DNA from: Sphingobacteriales bacterium 39-19
GTDB lineage: Bacteria; Bacteroidota; Bacteroidia; Chitinophagales; Chitinophagaceae
DNA: 64,000 bases
NCBI GenBank assembly: GCA_001898465.1
Contig: MKTX01000001.1
Location: forward strand, 62,001 to 126,000
Direction of reading: 5' to 3'
Shown here: piece after piece, positions 10,301-18,052 of the stretch
Layout of the letters: each line of letters starts with the position of its first letter
How positions within the stretch are numbered: the stretch's first letter is position 1
The notes under the pieces: generated by a model
Database searches by the model: none
Told to the model about the DNA's origin: nothing
What the model saw: only the letters and a program-made list of their open reading frames with translations
Program-made: the position numbers and the translations under genes

Positions 10301-10712
10301 TGATGAAATAGCAGCCGGTGCCGAACCCATCTTGCTTAATGAAGAAGATCTGGACATAATTACAGATGAAATACCGGGGTTCGAAATTGCTACAAATGGC
10401 TCATTAACAATAGCCTTAGATATTACCTTATCCCATCAGCTATTAATGGAAGGAGCCGCCAGGGAGTTTGTTAACAGAGTACAAAATATAAGAAAAGACA
10501 AGGATTTTGAACTTACTGATCACATCCGGGTAGAGATCCTTGAAAATGACGGAATACAAAATTTTATAATTGAATTTAAAGACTATATTTGCGGCGAAAT
10601 TTTAGCTGATTCTTTGGAATTTGTACCCCATTTATCCAACGGTACCAGCATCGAAGTAAACAACAATTCACTAACTATTAACGTAACTAAAAATAGTAAG
10701 CATGGCAACTAA
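7350..10712 (+). CDS. ileS: Isoleucyl-tRNA synthetase, eukaryote-like (IleS2) type
   Basis: This class Ia synthetase charges tRNA-Ile. At 1120 aa it is much longer than the roughly 940-aa E. coli enzyme. The HIGH-type motif is GIHH (57-60) within PPSANGMPGIHH, and the KMSKS-type motif is KMSKR (659-663). The editing domain lies between them (TTPWTLPSN, then TQDGTGIVHTAPAFGADD). The C-terminal part has the anticodon-binding helices and an extension. KMSKR and the length fit the IleS2 clade, whose members are typically mupirocin-insensitive; that phenotype is inference. The stop overlaps the next gene by 11 bp, so the two are probably co-transcribed. Confidence 0.97.
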   Translation: MLDRYREYKQLNLSEIGTEILQKWGETHAFEQSITLRDGAPAFVFYEGPPSANGMPGIHHVISRTLKDLVCRYKTMQGFQVNRKGGWDTHGLPVELGVEKELGITKEDIGKKISVADYNKKCKEVVMRYKDKWDDITQKMGYWVDLDNPYITFTNDYIETLWWCLSELYKKGLLYESVSIQPYSPAAGTGLSSHELNQPGTYKDVKDTSATVLFKLQDKDKIGLQEIKSDVFLMAWTTTPWTLPSNLGLSVGAHIDYVLVKTYNPYTFELQYVVLAKSLLHAYFKEEVQNSDFENYQPGDKLIPWQMIKQFKGNELEGLRYEQLLPTEASSIEEIHKITPGADPFKIVVADFVTTQDGTGIVHTAPAFGADDFKAGKKNNLGILTLVDKEGKFIDGMGEWSGRYVKDYKDDPHYTDVNIDICVQLKKEGRAFKVEKYEHNYPHCWRTDKPIIYYPLDAWFIKTTAAKERMIELNNTINWKPASTGTGRFGNWLENMVDWNLSRSRFWGTPLPIWRTEDGSEEICIGSVAALNEEIKKAAIALGGDTNKNYLHDGILDLHKPYVDDIILVSKQGKPMKRVADLIDVWFDSGAMPYAQWHYPFENKDSFKNAFPADFIAEGVDQTRGWFYTLHVLATLLFDSVAYKTVVSNGLVLDKNGNKMSKRLGNVVDPFETIEKYGPDATRWYLVTNASPWDSLKFNVEGIKEAQRKFFGTLYNTYQFFVLYANVDGFTCKESYIPIEERPELDQWILSSLNSLVKEVTDNFDKYEPTQAGRAMETFVDEQLSNWYVRLCRRRFWKGEYAHDKISAYQTLYECLETLSKTMAPIAPFFADWLFNNLNDVTAKSPLSSVHHTHFPTPIAEAINTGLEKRMKLAQDASSLILSLRKKVNIKVRQPLQKVFIPALDKEMAENIRMIEEIIKTETNIKEVEILDADNDFIRKKAKANFKTLGKKLGSRMKWAAEKISLFNNAEIEEVQKGGYILNNDEIAAGAEPILLNEEDLDIITDEIPGFEIATNGSLTIALDITLSHQLLMEGAAREFVNRVQNIRKDKDFELTDHIRVEILENDGIQNFIIEFKDYICGEILADSLEFVPHLSNGTSIEVNNNSLTINVTKNSKHGN

Positions 10713-11574
10713 GAAAGCAGCTGCTAAAAAAGCAGTAAAACCAGTAGCAAAAAAACCGGTAAAGGCGCCTGCTAAAAAAGCAGTTGCCAAAGCAGCTAAA
10801 CCAACTCCCAAAAAGGCAGCTAAACCCATCGCTAAGCCTAAGAAAGCAGTTGTGAAAAAAACAGTAAAACCTGCACCTAAAAAAGTTATAAAGAAGGCAG
10901 CACCCAAACCTGCCCCTAAAAAAGTAGTAGTTGCTAAAAAAACAGCACCCGTGGCTAAAAAACCAGCACCGGTAGCAAAGCCTGTGGCAAAAGCCGCTAT
11001 GCATAAACCCGTGGTTCCTGTTGCAAAAAAAGCGGCAAAACCGGCAGGGCCTAAAGCAATTGCTAAAAACCCAAAAGATATTAAAGTGATACCTGCTAAA
11101 CCCGTATCGCTTCCTAAAATAACTACCAAAACATCCAGGAAATACCAACCTGATTTTACCAAATCTGTATTAGACCAATTGAAACACGATCCCGGTGCTC
11201 CTATAGTAAGATATAGCGATAGCGATCTTACAGAATTTAGAGATTTGATTCAACGTAAATTAGAAGCCGCAAAAAAAGAATTGTCTTACCTGCAAGGTTT
11301 AATTACCCGTAAAGATGAAATGGGTGGCGATGAATCAGAAAACCGCTATATGACAATGGAAGACGGCAGCTTAAGTATGGAAAGAGAGCAATTGAGCCAA
11401 ATGGCCAGCCGCCAGATCACATTTATTGATCACCTGGAAAAAGCATTGATGCGTATTGAAAATAAAACGTATGGCATTTGCCGTGTAACCGGAAAATTAA
11501 TTGATAAAGCCCGCTTAAGAGCTGTACCACATGCTACCTTAAGTATAGAAGCTAAAATGGGCCAGGCAAAATAG
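10702..11574 (+). CDS. DksA/TraR-like protein with lysine-alanine-proline-rich tail
   Basis: This is a 290-aa two-part protein. Residues 1 to about 135 are low-complexity, histone-H1/AlgP-like (repeats such as AKKAVKP and KPAPKK), strongly basic and probably disordered. Residues about 170-290 match the C-terminal DksA/TraR region: a coiled-coil pair (LTEFRDLIQRKLEAAKKEL), then YGICRVTGKLI and RLRAVPHAT. The zinc-finger cysteines are lost; only C260 remains where CxxC is expected. DksA proteins bind the RNA polymerase secondary channel, while the basic tail suggests nucleic-acid binding (inference). It starts inside the last codons of ileS and ends at a strong terminator. Confidence 0.88.
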   Translation: MATKKAAAKKAVKPVAKKPVKAPAKKAVAKAAKPTPKKAAKPIAKPKKAVVKKTVKPAPKKVIKKAAPKPAPKKVVVAKKTAPVAKKPAPVAKPVAKAAMHKPVVPVAKKAAKPAGPKAIAKNPKDIKVIPAKPVSLPKITTKTSRKYQPDFTKSVLDQLKHDPGAPIVRYSDSDLTEFRDLIQRKLEAAKKELSYLQGLITRKDEMGGDESENRYMTMEDGSLSMEREQLSQMASRQITFIDHLEKALMRIENKTYGICRVTGKLIDKARLRAVPHATLSIEAKMGQAK

Positions 11575-11594
11575 AATTTAATTATACAGGCAGG

Positions 11595-11624
11595 AAAGAG
11601 TGCTATTACCGGCACTCTTTTTTT
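11595..11624 (+). terminator. Intrinsic terminator of the ileS-dksA-like unit
   Basis: The 9-bp perfect stem AAAGAGTGC/GCACTCTTT (11595-11603 with 11612-11620) has an 8-nt loop and a T7 run. It also separates this unit from the convergent ABC exporter gene. Confidence 0.85.
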
Positions 11625-11633
11625 ATGCTTTCC

Positions 11634-13448
11634 TTATTTTAACTCTTGCATATCTACCAGCCTCTTATAAAATCCCTCCTTTTGCATGAGAGATTCATGA
11701 GTACCCCTTTCGGCGATATGCCCTTTTTGCAAAACAATAATTTCATCAGCATGCCTGATGGTACTTAACCGATGGGCAATAACAACCGAAGTACGGTTAT
11801 TCATTAAATTATTAATGGCATCCTGCACCAGCCTTTCGCTTTCGGTATCTAACGAAGAGGTAGCTTCATCCAGGATTAATATGGGTGGATTTTTAAGTAC
11901 GGCCCTGGCAATCGTAATCCGTTGCCTTTCGCCCCCGCTCAGCTTCATACCCCTGTCTCCAATATTGGTATCGTAGCCTTTCTCTTTTTGCATAATAAAA
12001 TCATGGGCATTGGCAATACGAGCCGCCTTTTCAATTTCTGCATGGCTGGCCTGTGGCATACCCAGTGCTATATTTTCTGCAATGGTACTATTAAACAAAA
12101 TGGGTTCCTGGGTTACTATACTTATTAAGCCCCTTAATGATTGTAATGAATAATCCTTAATGGGAATACCATCTACTAAAATTTCACCCGAAGAGGGATC
12201 ATGAAAACGGGGAATCAAATCGGCCAGGGTAGATTTACCGGCGCCACTGCTCCCTACCAGGGCAACAGTGGTTCCTTTTTTTATTTCGAGGTTAATATTT
12301 TGTAAGATGGTTACGTCCTCGTATTTAAAACTTATATCTTTAAAATTAATCGCACTGGTAAAGTTTTCTATTTTTTTTCCGCCAGGATTATCATCAACAG
12401 TAATGGGAGCATTCAGTACTTCATTAATACGGTCAATAGCTGCTGAGCCTTTTTGCATATTGCTAAAGGCAGTAGATATAGATTTTGCCGGATCAATAAT
12501 ATTGTAGAACAAACCCATATAGGTAAGGAATAAAGCGCCATTGAGCCCGATTGAATTATTTAATACCAGCTGACCCCCAAACCAAAGAATACAGGCAAAA
12601 ATAGTAACCCCCATCATTTCACTCATCGGCGAAGCTAAATCTCTCCTAAACCCTATTTTATTTCTGGCTATTAGTAAATCGTGGCAAATTTGTTGAAATT
12701 TTTGATTGAGATTTTTCTCCACATTAAACGCTTTTATCACCCTTAAACCGCCCAGGGTTTCATCGAGTGTAGAAATTGTTTCGCCACTTTTCTGCGCTAC
12801 TTTTACCGATTGCCTTTTTAAAGAACGGCTGAGCCTGCCAATGATAAAACCCATAACAGGCAAACAAATTAATATAAAAAGGGTGAGCCTGGGACTGATA
12901 TAAAGCAAAACCGCCAGATTAATCAGGATACTCAATGGGTCTTTCACCCAACCTTCCAGGGTACCAATAACCGATGCTTCAATTTCATACACATCATTAC
13001 TCATCCGGCTCATCAGGTCTCCCTTGCGTTTCTCAGTAAAATAACCGATCGGTAATTGCAGTATTTTTTCAAACATATCAGTCCGAAAGCGGTTGGAAAT
13101 CCCATTCTTGATAGGCCCCATAGCCCGGGCTGATAAATACAAGAAAAGATTTTTAAAAAAAATGGTAATAATGATGAGTACACATACAACCGATAATGCA
13201 TAAATGGTATCTCCCTGGTTAATGAGCATATTAAGATGTGCATTCACCCAGTTCAGCAAAGGATTACTGGTAGCTTTCCCGGGTTGAATCAGGCCGCCGT
13301 CCACACCAAATATTAATTGTAAAAAGGGCAACAGCATCCCCAATGATAAAATAGAGAAAAAAATAGATAATATAATCGTAATAAAATAACGGGCAATTTC
13401 TAATTTATAAAAGCCCAGGTATTTAAAAACCCTTGAAAATCTTCGCAT
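11634..13448 (-). CDS. ABC exporter, MsbA/BmrA-like half transporter
   Basis: This 604-aa protein has a permease (six membrane helices, residues about 15-325) fused to an ATPase, and is expected to work as a homodimer in the inner membrane. The nucleotide-binding domain shows Walker A GSSGAGKST, Q-loop TQEPILFN, signature LSGGERQR, Walker B ILILDEATSSLD and the H-loop AHRLST. Length and order fit MsbA-type lipid flippases, but lipid A export versus drug or other lipid export cannot be settled from sequence. It stands alone, converges on the ileS unit and is divergent from rbfA (63 bp between the two starts). Confidence 0.92.
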   Translation of the reverse strand: MRRFSRVFKYLGFYKLEIARYFITIILSIFFSILSLGMLLPFLQLIFGVDGGLIQPGKATSNPLLNWVNAHLNMLINQGDTIYALSVVCVLIIITIFFKNLFLYLSARAMGPIKNGISNRFRTDMFEKILQLPIGYFTEKRKGDLMSRMSNDVYEIEASVIGTLEGWVKDPLSILINLAVLLYISPRLTLFILICLPVMGFIIGRLSRSLKRQSVKVAQKSGETISTLDETLGGLRVIKAFNVEKNLNQKFQQICHDLLIARNKIGFRRDLASPMSEMMGVTIFACILWFGGQLVLNNSIGLNGALFLTYMGLFYNIIDPAKSISTAFSNMQKGSAAIDRINEVLNAPITVDDNPGGKKIENFTSAINFKDISFKYEDVTILQNINLEIKKGTTVALVGSSGAGKSTLADLIPRFHDPSSGEILVDGIPIKDYSLQSLRGLISIVTQEPILFNSTIAENIALGMPQASHAEIEKAARIANAHDFIMQKEKGYDTNIGDRGMKLSGGERQRITIARAVLKNPPILILDEATSSLDTESERLVQDAINNLMNNRTSVVIAHRLSTIRHADEIIVLQKGHIAERGTHESLMQKEGFYKRLVDMQELK

Positions 13449-13511
13449 TTTTATTAAATAAGCATAGAAACAGCAAAGTAAGTAATTTTACAGCGAATAA
13501 AATGGCAGACT

Positions 13512-13883
13512 ATGTTAGAAGGAAAAAGACAAAAACAAGTGGCGGCAGTATTAGAACACGAATTAAATGATATTTTTCACCGGTTGGGCCTGGCAATGAT
13601 TGAAGGGGGTATGGTTTCTATCGCATCTGTAAAAATTACGCCCGACCTGTTTGATGCCCGTATTTACCTGAGTTTATTTAAGGTACCCAACCCACAGGCA
13701 GCGCTAAAAATAATACAGGACCGGAGCTGGGAAATAAAAAAAGAATTAACGGCAAGGGTTCGCCACCAGTTGAGATCGATGCCCCAACTCACTTTTTATA
13801 TTGATGATACCCTGGATTATGTTGATAAAATGGAAAAACTATTTAAAGACATTCATAAGAACGATCGTAAAGACCCATCCTAA
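13512..13883 (+). CDS. rbfA: Ribosome-binding factor A
   Basis: RbfA is a KH-fold protein that binds 30S precursors and helps mature the 5' end of 16S rRNA. The 123 aa match the family length. The N-terminus (RQKQVAAVLEHELNDI) corresponds to the usual helix that begins RixRVaxxixxeisxil. The core ends in LRSMPQLTFYIDDTLDYVDKMEKL, the family's RxxPxLxFxxDxsxexxxxi signature. The permease gene begins 42 bp downstream and is probably co-transcribed, an arrangement in which a ribosome factor precedes an envelope gene. Confidence 0.93.
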   Translation: MLEGKRQKQVAAVLEHELNDIFHRLGLAMIEGGMVSIASVKITPDLFDARIYLSLFKVPNPQAALKIIQDRSWEIKKELTARVRHQLRSMPQLTFYIDDTLDYVDKMEKLFKDIHKNDRKDPS

Positions 13884-13925
13884 ATTTAAAAACCTGCAAT
13901 AACCGGTATCCCGGTAGGCAACACT

Positions 13926-15146
13926 ATGTATTTAAAATTTGCGTGGCGATATTTCAGGGCAAAAAAATCGGCTCATGCCATAAATATTATAGCATGGGTT
14001 ACCACCGGTGTTATTGCTTTTGCCACCTGTTGCCAGGTATTGGTATTAAGTGTATTTAATGGTTTTGAAGGATTGGTAAAATCTTTATACTCCTCATTTT
14101 ACAGCGATTTTAAAATAGTACCGCAAAAAGGAAAAACTTTTACCCTCACTACCGCTCAATTGGAAGCCATCAAAAACCAACCCTTTATCAAAGGAGTGAG
14201 CCTGGTTGCAGAAGAAAAGGCATTATTGGAAAACGACGAAACACAAGCTGCTGTGATAATTAAAGGAGTTGATGAAAATTATAATAAAGTAAGTGGTCTT
14301 CCTCAAAAAATAGTTTCCGGGAAATATGATACAGGTACCCCCGATGCGCCCAAAGGAGTTATAGGTTATGGGGTGCAAAATGCTGCCGGTATTTTTGTTG
14401 ATTCCTCGTTGGCTCCCGCTACCCTCACCATTACACTACCCAAACGAAATACTACCAGTACTGATCCCATGAGCCTGATAAGCCAGGGAAATTTACAGGC
14501 AAGTGGTGTTTTTGCCATACAACAGGAATTTGACAATTCTTATATCATTACCAATATTGGTTTTTTAAAACAACAAATGAATTTTGGTGAAAATGAATTT
14601 TCTGCCATTGAGATCAGCTTATTACCCGGAACCAGGGAATCAAAAGCCCTCCCCGAACTTCAAAAATTAATTCCGGCCCATACGATCCTGAAAAGCCGTT
14701 ACCAGCAAAATAGCAACTTATACAATACCATGAAAATGGAGAAATGGGCAATTTATGCTGTACTTACGCTTATCCTCATCATTGCCGCTTTTAATATGAT
14801 TAGTGCCATTACCATGCTGGTTTTAGAAAAGAAAAAAGATATTGGCATCTTGCAGGCTATGGGAAGTCCAAAATCAGCTATCCAAAAAATATTTTTGTCC
14901 GAGGGATTATTACTGGGAGTACTGGGTGCCGGTATCGGTATTTCACTGGCTATTCTTATTTGTGTATTACAAACCCGGTTTCATTTCATAAAACTGCAGG
15001 GGGGCTCCTTTCTTATTGATTATTTCCCGGTAAAATTACAGCTTACAGATATTTTACTGGTAGCCGGAACGGTACTTTTTATCTCATTTACTGCATCCTG
15101 GTTCCCTTCCTATAAAGCAGCTCAGCAATCGCTGGATTTAAAATAA
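13926..15146 (+). CDS. FtsX-like ABC permease, LolC/LolE type
   Basis: A 406-aa inner-membrane permease with the MacB/LolCE layout. One N-terminal membrane helix follows FAWRYFRAKK (about residues 20-45), then a periplasmic domain of about 220 residues. Three C-terminal helices come next, starting at AIYAVLTLILIIAAFNM, with the family's coupling-helix region LVLEKKKDIGILQAMG. LolCDE moves lipoproteins from inner membrane to LolA. Bacteroidota often carry a single LolC/E-like gene, and that assignment is likely but not certain. No ATPase (LolD) gene is adjacent. It follows rbfA and converges, with one base between the stops, on the transketolase gene. Confidence 0.88.
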   Translation: MYLKFAWRYFRAKKSAHAINIIAWVTTGVIAFATCCQVLVLSVFNGFEGLVKSLYSSFYSDFKIVPQKGKTFTLTTAQLEAIKNQPFIKGVSLVAEEKALLENDETQAAVIIKGVDENYNKVSGLPQKIVSGKYDTGTPDAPKGVIGYGVQNAAGIFVDSSLAPATLTITLPKRNTTSTDPMSLISQGNLQASGVFAIQQEFDNSYIITNIGFLKQQMNFGENEFSAIEISLLPGTRESKALPELQKLIPAHTILKSRYQQNSNLYNTMKMEKWAIYAVLTLILIIAAFNMISAITMLVLEKKKDIGILQAMGSPKSAIQKIFLSEGLLLGVLGAGIGISLAILICVLQTRFHFIKLQGGSFLIDYFPVKLQLTDILLVAGTVLFISFTASWFPSYKAAQQSLDLK

Positions 15147-15147
15147 A

Positions 15148-15981
15148 TCAGTAATCGCCCAAAGTTTCCGGTAACTGGGCCAGGGCCGTTTTTAGTTGTT
15201 CATCGTTGGGCGCAATACCATGCCATTCGTGCAAACCTTCCATAAAGTCTACCCCTTTTCCCATAATGGTTTTCATTAAAATTACTACGGGTTTGCCTTG
15301 GCCTGTAAATGATTTTGCTTTTTGCAAGCCGGCTACTACAGCTTCCATATCATTACCGTCCATTTCCATCACCGTCCAGTTAAACGCTTCAAATTTGGCA
15401 TGCAGGCTTTCTAAGGCCATTACCTTACTGGTAGGGCCATCTATTTGCTGGCCATTATGATCGATGGTTGCAATGAGGTTATCTACGTTATGATGTGCTG
15501 CAAACATAATAGCTTCCCAGTTTTGGCCTTCATCCAGCTCTCCGTCGCCATGTAATGAATATACCAGGTTAGTATCTCCATTTAGTTTTTTAGCCAGGGC
15601 CGCTCCTATTGCTACACTCATACCCTGCCCCAATGAACCGGAAGCTACCCGTACACCCGGTAAGTGTTCATGCGTAGTGGGGTGCCCCTGGAGCCGGCTG
15701 TTAATTCGCCTGAAACTATTGAGTTCCTGCAGTGGAAAATAACCACTCCGGGCCAGGCTACTGTAAAAAACCGGGGAAATATGTCCATTACTCAAAAAGA
15801 AAAGGTCCTCACCGATGCCGTCCATTTTAAAATCGGGGTTATGCTTCATAATATTGAAGTATAAAGCGGTAAAATATTCAGTACAGCCCAAAGAGCCACC
15901 CGGGTGGCCGCTTTGAACGGCATGAACCATGCGTAAAATATCTCTCCGGATTTGGCTGGCGGTATCTTTAAGTTGCTGCAT
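15148..15981 (-). CDS. Transketolase, N-terminal subunit
   Basis: This 277-aa protein is the thiamine-diphosphate-binding half of a split transketolase, which moves two-carbon units in the non-oxidative pentose phosphate pathway. Visible are GHPGGSLG (residues 24-31), HGDGELDEGQNWEA with the Mg/TPP-binding GDG, and DHNGQQIDG. The family with this length pairs with a separate C-terminal subunit of about 310 aa that usually sits directly downstream. Here the downstream neighbour is the convergent permease gene, so the partner must be elsewhere. The start is supported by a -7 box 37 bp upstream. Confidence 0.93.
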   Translation of the reverse strand: MQQLKDTASQIRRDILRMVHAVQSGHPGGSLGCTEYFTALYFNIMKHNPDFKMDGIGEDLFFLSNGHISPVFYSSLARSGYFPLQELNSFRRINSRLQGHPTTHEHLPGVRVASGSLGQGMSVAIGAALAKKLNGDTNLVYSLHGDGELDEGQNWEAIMFAAHHNVDNLIATIDHNGQQIDGPTSKVMALESLHAKFEAFNWTVMEMDGNDMEAVVAGLQKAKSFTGQGKPVVILMKTIMGKGVDFMEGLHEWHGIAPNDEQLKTALAQLPETLGDY

Positions 15982-16017
15982 AAATTGTATAGGTAACTTT
16001 ATTTACAAAAATTGCTG

Positions 16018-16025
16018 CAAACCTA
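16018..16025 (-). promoter_or_regulatory. -7 promoter element of the transketolase gene
   Basis: TAGGTTTG on the minus strand, 36 bp before the ATG, is an exact TAnnTTTG match. Confidence 0.6.
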
Positions 16026-16214
16026 CTTTAAAACTAAACAGCTACAAAGTAAAATATATTATCTTAGCGCAAAAGTTTAAATACTAAATCTTTAAATCCG
16101 GGCGTTATTAAAAATAATAAATAGAATTTTACACTTATCATGAGTTTGGTAGAATATTTGTACATCCCCTACATTAGGTACAAATTAAAAGTTCCGTAAA
16201 ACAAACTATTTTAA

Positions 16215-16222
16215 TACTTTTG
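16215..16222 (+). promoter_or_regulatory. -7 promoter element of the WecA-type gene
   Basis: TACTTTTG lies 28 bp before ATG 16251. It forms a divergent promoter pair with the transketolase box about 190 bp away. Confidence 0.6.
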
Positions 16223-16250
16223 TTTATTAGCCGTCGTAAACGACACTTGC

Positions 16251-17378
16251 ATGGATAATATCTTACTAAGCTCGCTGCTAGCTTTTATAATAACATTTTT
16301 TTCAATACCGGTAATTATACAGATTGCCAAATCGAAAAAATTATTTGATGAGCCGGATGAGCGAAAAGTTCATAAAACCGTAATCCCAACACTTGGTGGG
16401 CTGGGCATTTTTGCAGGTTTTGTAGTGGCTATCCTGCTGGGTGTTCCGGCAGGGTTAAATCCCGAATTTCAATATTTTGCTGCCGCTTCAGTAGTCATCT
16501 TCTTTTTAGGAATTAAAGATGATATCATGATTCTTTCAGCCAGTAAAAAATTTATAGGCCAGCTTATTGCAGCCGGTATCCTCATTAAATTTGCCGGTAT
16601 CCATATTACCAATATGCATGGTTTTTTAGGGATTTATGAAATCCCGTATTTTGCCGGGGTCATCCTGTCTTTTTTCACTATTATCGTTATCACCAATTCA
16701 TTTAACCTGATAGATGGGGTAGATGGTTTGGCAGGCTCCCTGGGTTTTATCACCACCTTTGTGTTTGGAAGTTATTTTTATTACATTGGCCAAACGGCAT
16801 ATGCTGTACTGGCTTTTTCTCTTACCGGGAGTATTGTGGGCTTTCTGATTTACAATCATTCTCCGGCAAAAATATTTATGGGTGATACGGGTTCATTATT
16901 ACTGGGTTTAATCAATTCCATATTGGTTATAAAATTCATTAACCTGGCCAGTATTCAACCCGAAGGTTACGCCATTAATGCTTCTCCTGCCATTGGATTT
17001 GCCATACTTATCATCCCCTTATTTGATACCCTTCGGGTTTTTGGAATCCGGATATTAGACCGCCGTTCTCCTTTTAGCCCCGATCGGAATCATATTCATC
17101 ATTACCTTTTAGATCTTGGTTTTTCACATAAAAAGATCACCTATTCCTGTGTTTGCATTACCCTTCTGTTTATTGTAAGCGCTTTTTTACTGCGCAACCA
17201 AAATACAACCTTTGTAGTAGCAATTATATTAGCCGCCGCCGCAGGCATTACCGGGCTTGTCTATTACATGCGCAAGAAATCGAGGCAGTCTTACATTAAT
17301 AAGAATGTAATTGAGAAAGATATCATCAAGTCTCGCAAGGTACTCACCCTGGTTTCTGATACAGCAGAAGTTGATTAA
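16251..17378 (+). CDS. Undecaprenyl-phosphate sugar-1-phosphate transferase, WecA/TagO type
   Basis: A 375-aa polytopic membrane enzyme of the MraY/WecA superfamily. It transfers a sugar-1-phosphate, probably GlcNAc-1-P, to undecaprenyl phosphate and so starts surface polysaccharide synthesis. About ten or eleven hydrophobic helices are visible. Catalytic loops include GIKDDIMILSA (the DD pair), NSFNLIDGVDGLAG, FMGDTGSL and the C-terminal RNHIHHYLLDLG histidine motif, which separates WecA/TagO from MraY. The tail after about residue 340 is charged. It is probably transcribed alone from its own -7 box. The exact sugar cannot be read from sequence. Confidence 0.9.
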   Translation: MDNILLSSLLAFIITFFSIPVIIQIAKSKKLFDEPDERKVHKTVIPTLGGLGIFAGFVVAILLGVPAGLNPEFQYFAAASVVIFFLGIKDDIMILSASKKFIGQLIAAGILIKFAGIHITNMHGFLGIYEIPYFAGVILSFFTIIVITNSFNLIDGVDGLAGSLGFITTFVFGSYFYYIGQTAYAVLAFSLTGSIVGFLIYNHSPAKIFMGDTGSLLLGLINSILVIKFINLASIQPEGYAINASPAIGFAILIIPLFDTLRVFGIRILDRRSPFSPDRNHIHHYLLDLGFSHKKITYSCVCITLLFIVSAFLLRNQNTTFVVAIILAAAAGITGLVYYMRKKSRQSYINKNVIEKDIIKSRKVLTLVSDTAEVD

Positions 17379-17419
17379 TTTTTAGCATTTTACATTTTTT
17401 GCCTCCCATATTTTATACT

Positions 17420-17427
17420 TAGATTTG
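17420..17427 (+). promoter_or_regulatory. -7 promoter element of frr
   Basis: TAGATTTG, 20 bp before the frr ATG, is an exact TAnnTTTG match. Confidence 0.65.
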
Positions 17428-17447
17428 CAGCCATTAACTTTATAATT

Positions 17448-18014
17448 ATGGCAGATGATATTTCAGCAGTATTGAAACAGGCAACCGAAACGATGCAAAA
17501 AGCAATTCGTCACCTGGAAACTGAATTAGTAAAAATCAGGGCTGGTAAGGCTTCTTCAGCCATTGTAGATGGCATTACAGCAGATTATTATGGTACCCCC
17601 ACCCCTATTAACCAAATAGCCAATGTAACCGTAATGGATGCCCGTACCATTTCGGTACAGCCATGGGAAAAAAACATGTTGCAGGTAATTGAACGGGCCA
17701 TCATTGCCGCCAATATTGGAATTAACCCGCAAAACGATGGTAACTCTATTCGCTTATTTTTACCCCCGCTTACCGAAGAAAGAAGAAAGGAAATGGTGAA
17801 AAAATGTAATGGCGAAGGTGAGCAGGCAAAAATATCCATTCGCAGCATCCGCCGAGATGCAATTGAATCTATCAAAAAAATGCAGAAAGATGCCATACTG
17901 AGTGAAGATGCAGCAAAAAGTGCAGAAGGAGAGGTGCAAAATGAAACAGATAAATTTATCTCTTTAGTTGACAAACACCTGGCAGCGAAAGAAAAAGAAA
18001 TTATGGCAGTATAA
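17448..18014 (+). CDS. frr: Ribosome recycling factor
   Basis: RRF splits post-termination ribosomes together with EF-G. The 188-aa length and all main family stretches are present: LVKIRAGKASSAIVDGI in domain I, then DYYGTPTPINQIANV, ARTISVQPW, the NDGNSIRLFLPPLTEERRKE segment in domain I, and the C-terminal helix with VQNETDKFI. There are 38 bp to the GNAT gene, which may be read through. Function and start are firm. Confidence 0.98.
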   Translation: MADDISAVLKQATETMQKAIRHLETELVKIRAGKASSAIVDGITADYYGTPTPINQIANVTVMDARTISVQPWEKNMLQVIERAIIAANIGINPQNDGNSIRLFLPPLTEERRKEMVKKCNGEGEQAKISIRSIRRDAIESIKKMQKDAILSEDAAKSAEGEVQNETDKFISLVDKHLAAKEKEIMAV

Positions 18015-18052
18015 TAAATCCTTTTACTAACCATCTTTCTCAAAACGTATTC

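Noticed and set aside
10671..11162. Long open frames on the minus strand opposite the Lys/Ala/Pro repeats
   Set aside because: They arise from the low-complexity repeats of the DksA-like gene; the products are Gly/Phe/Ala-rich without any domain.
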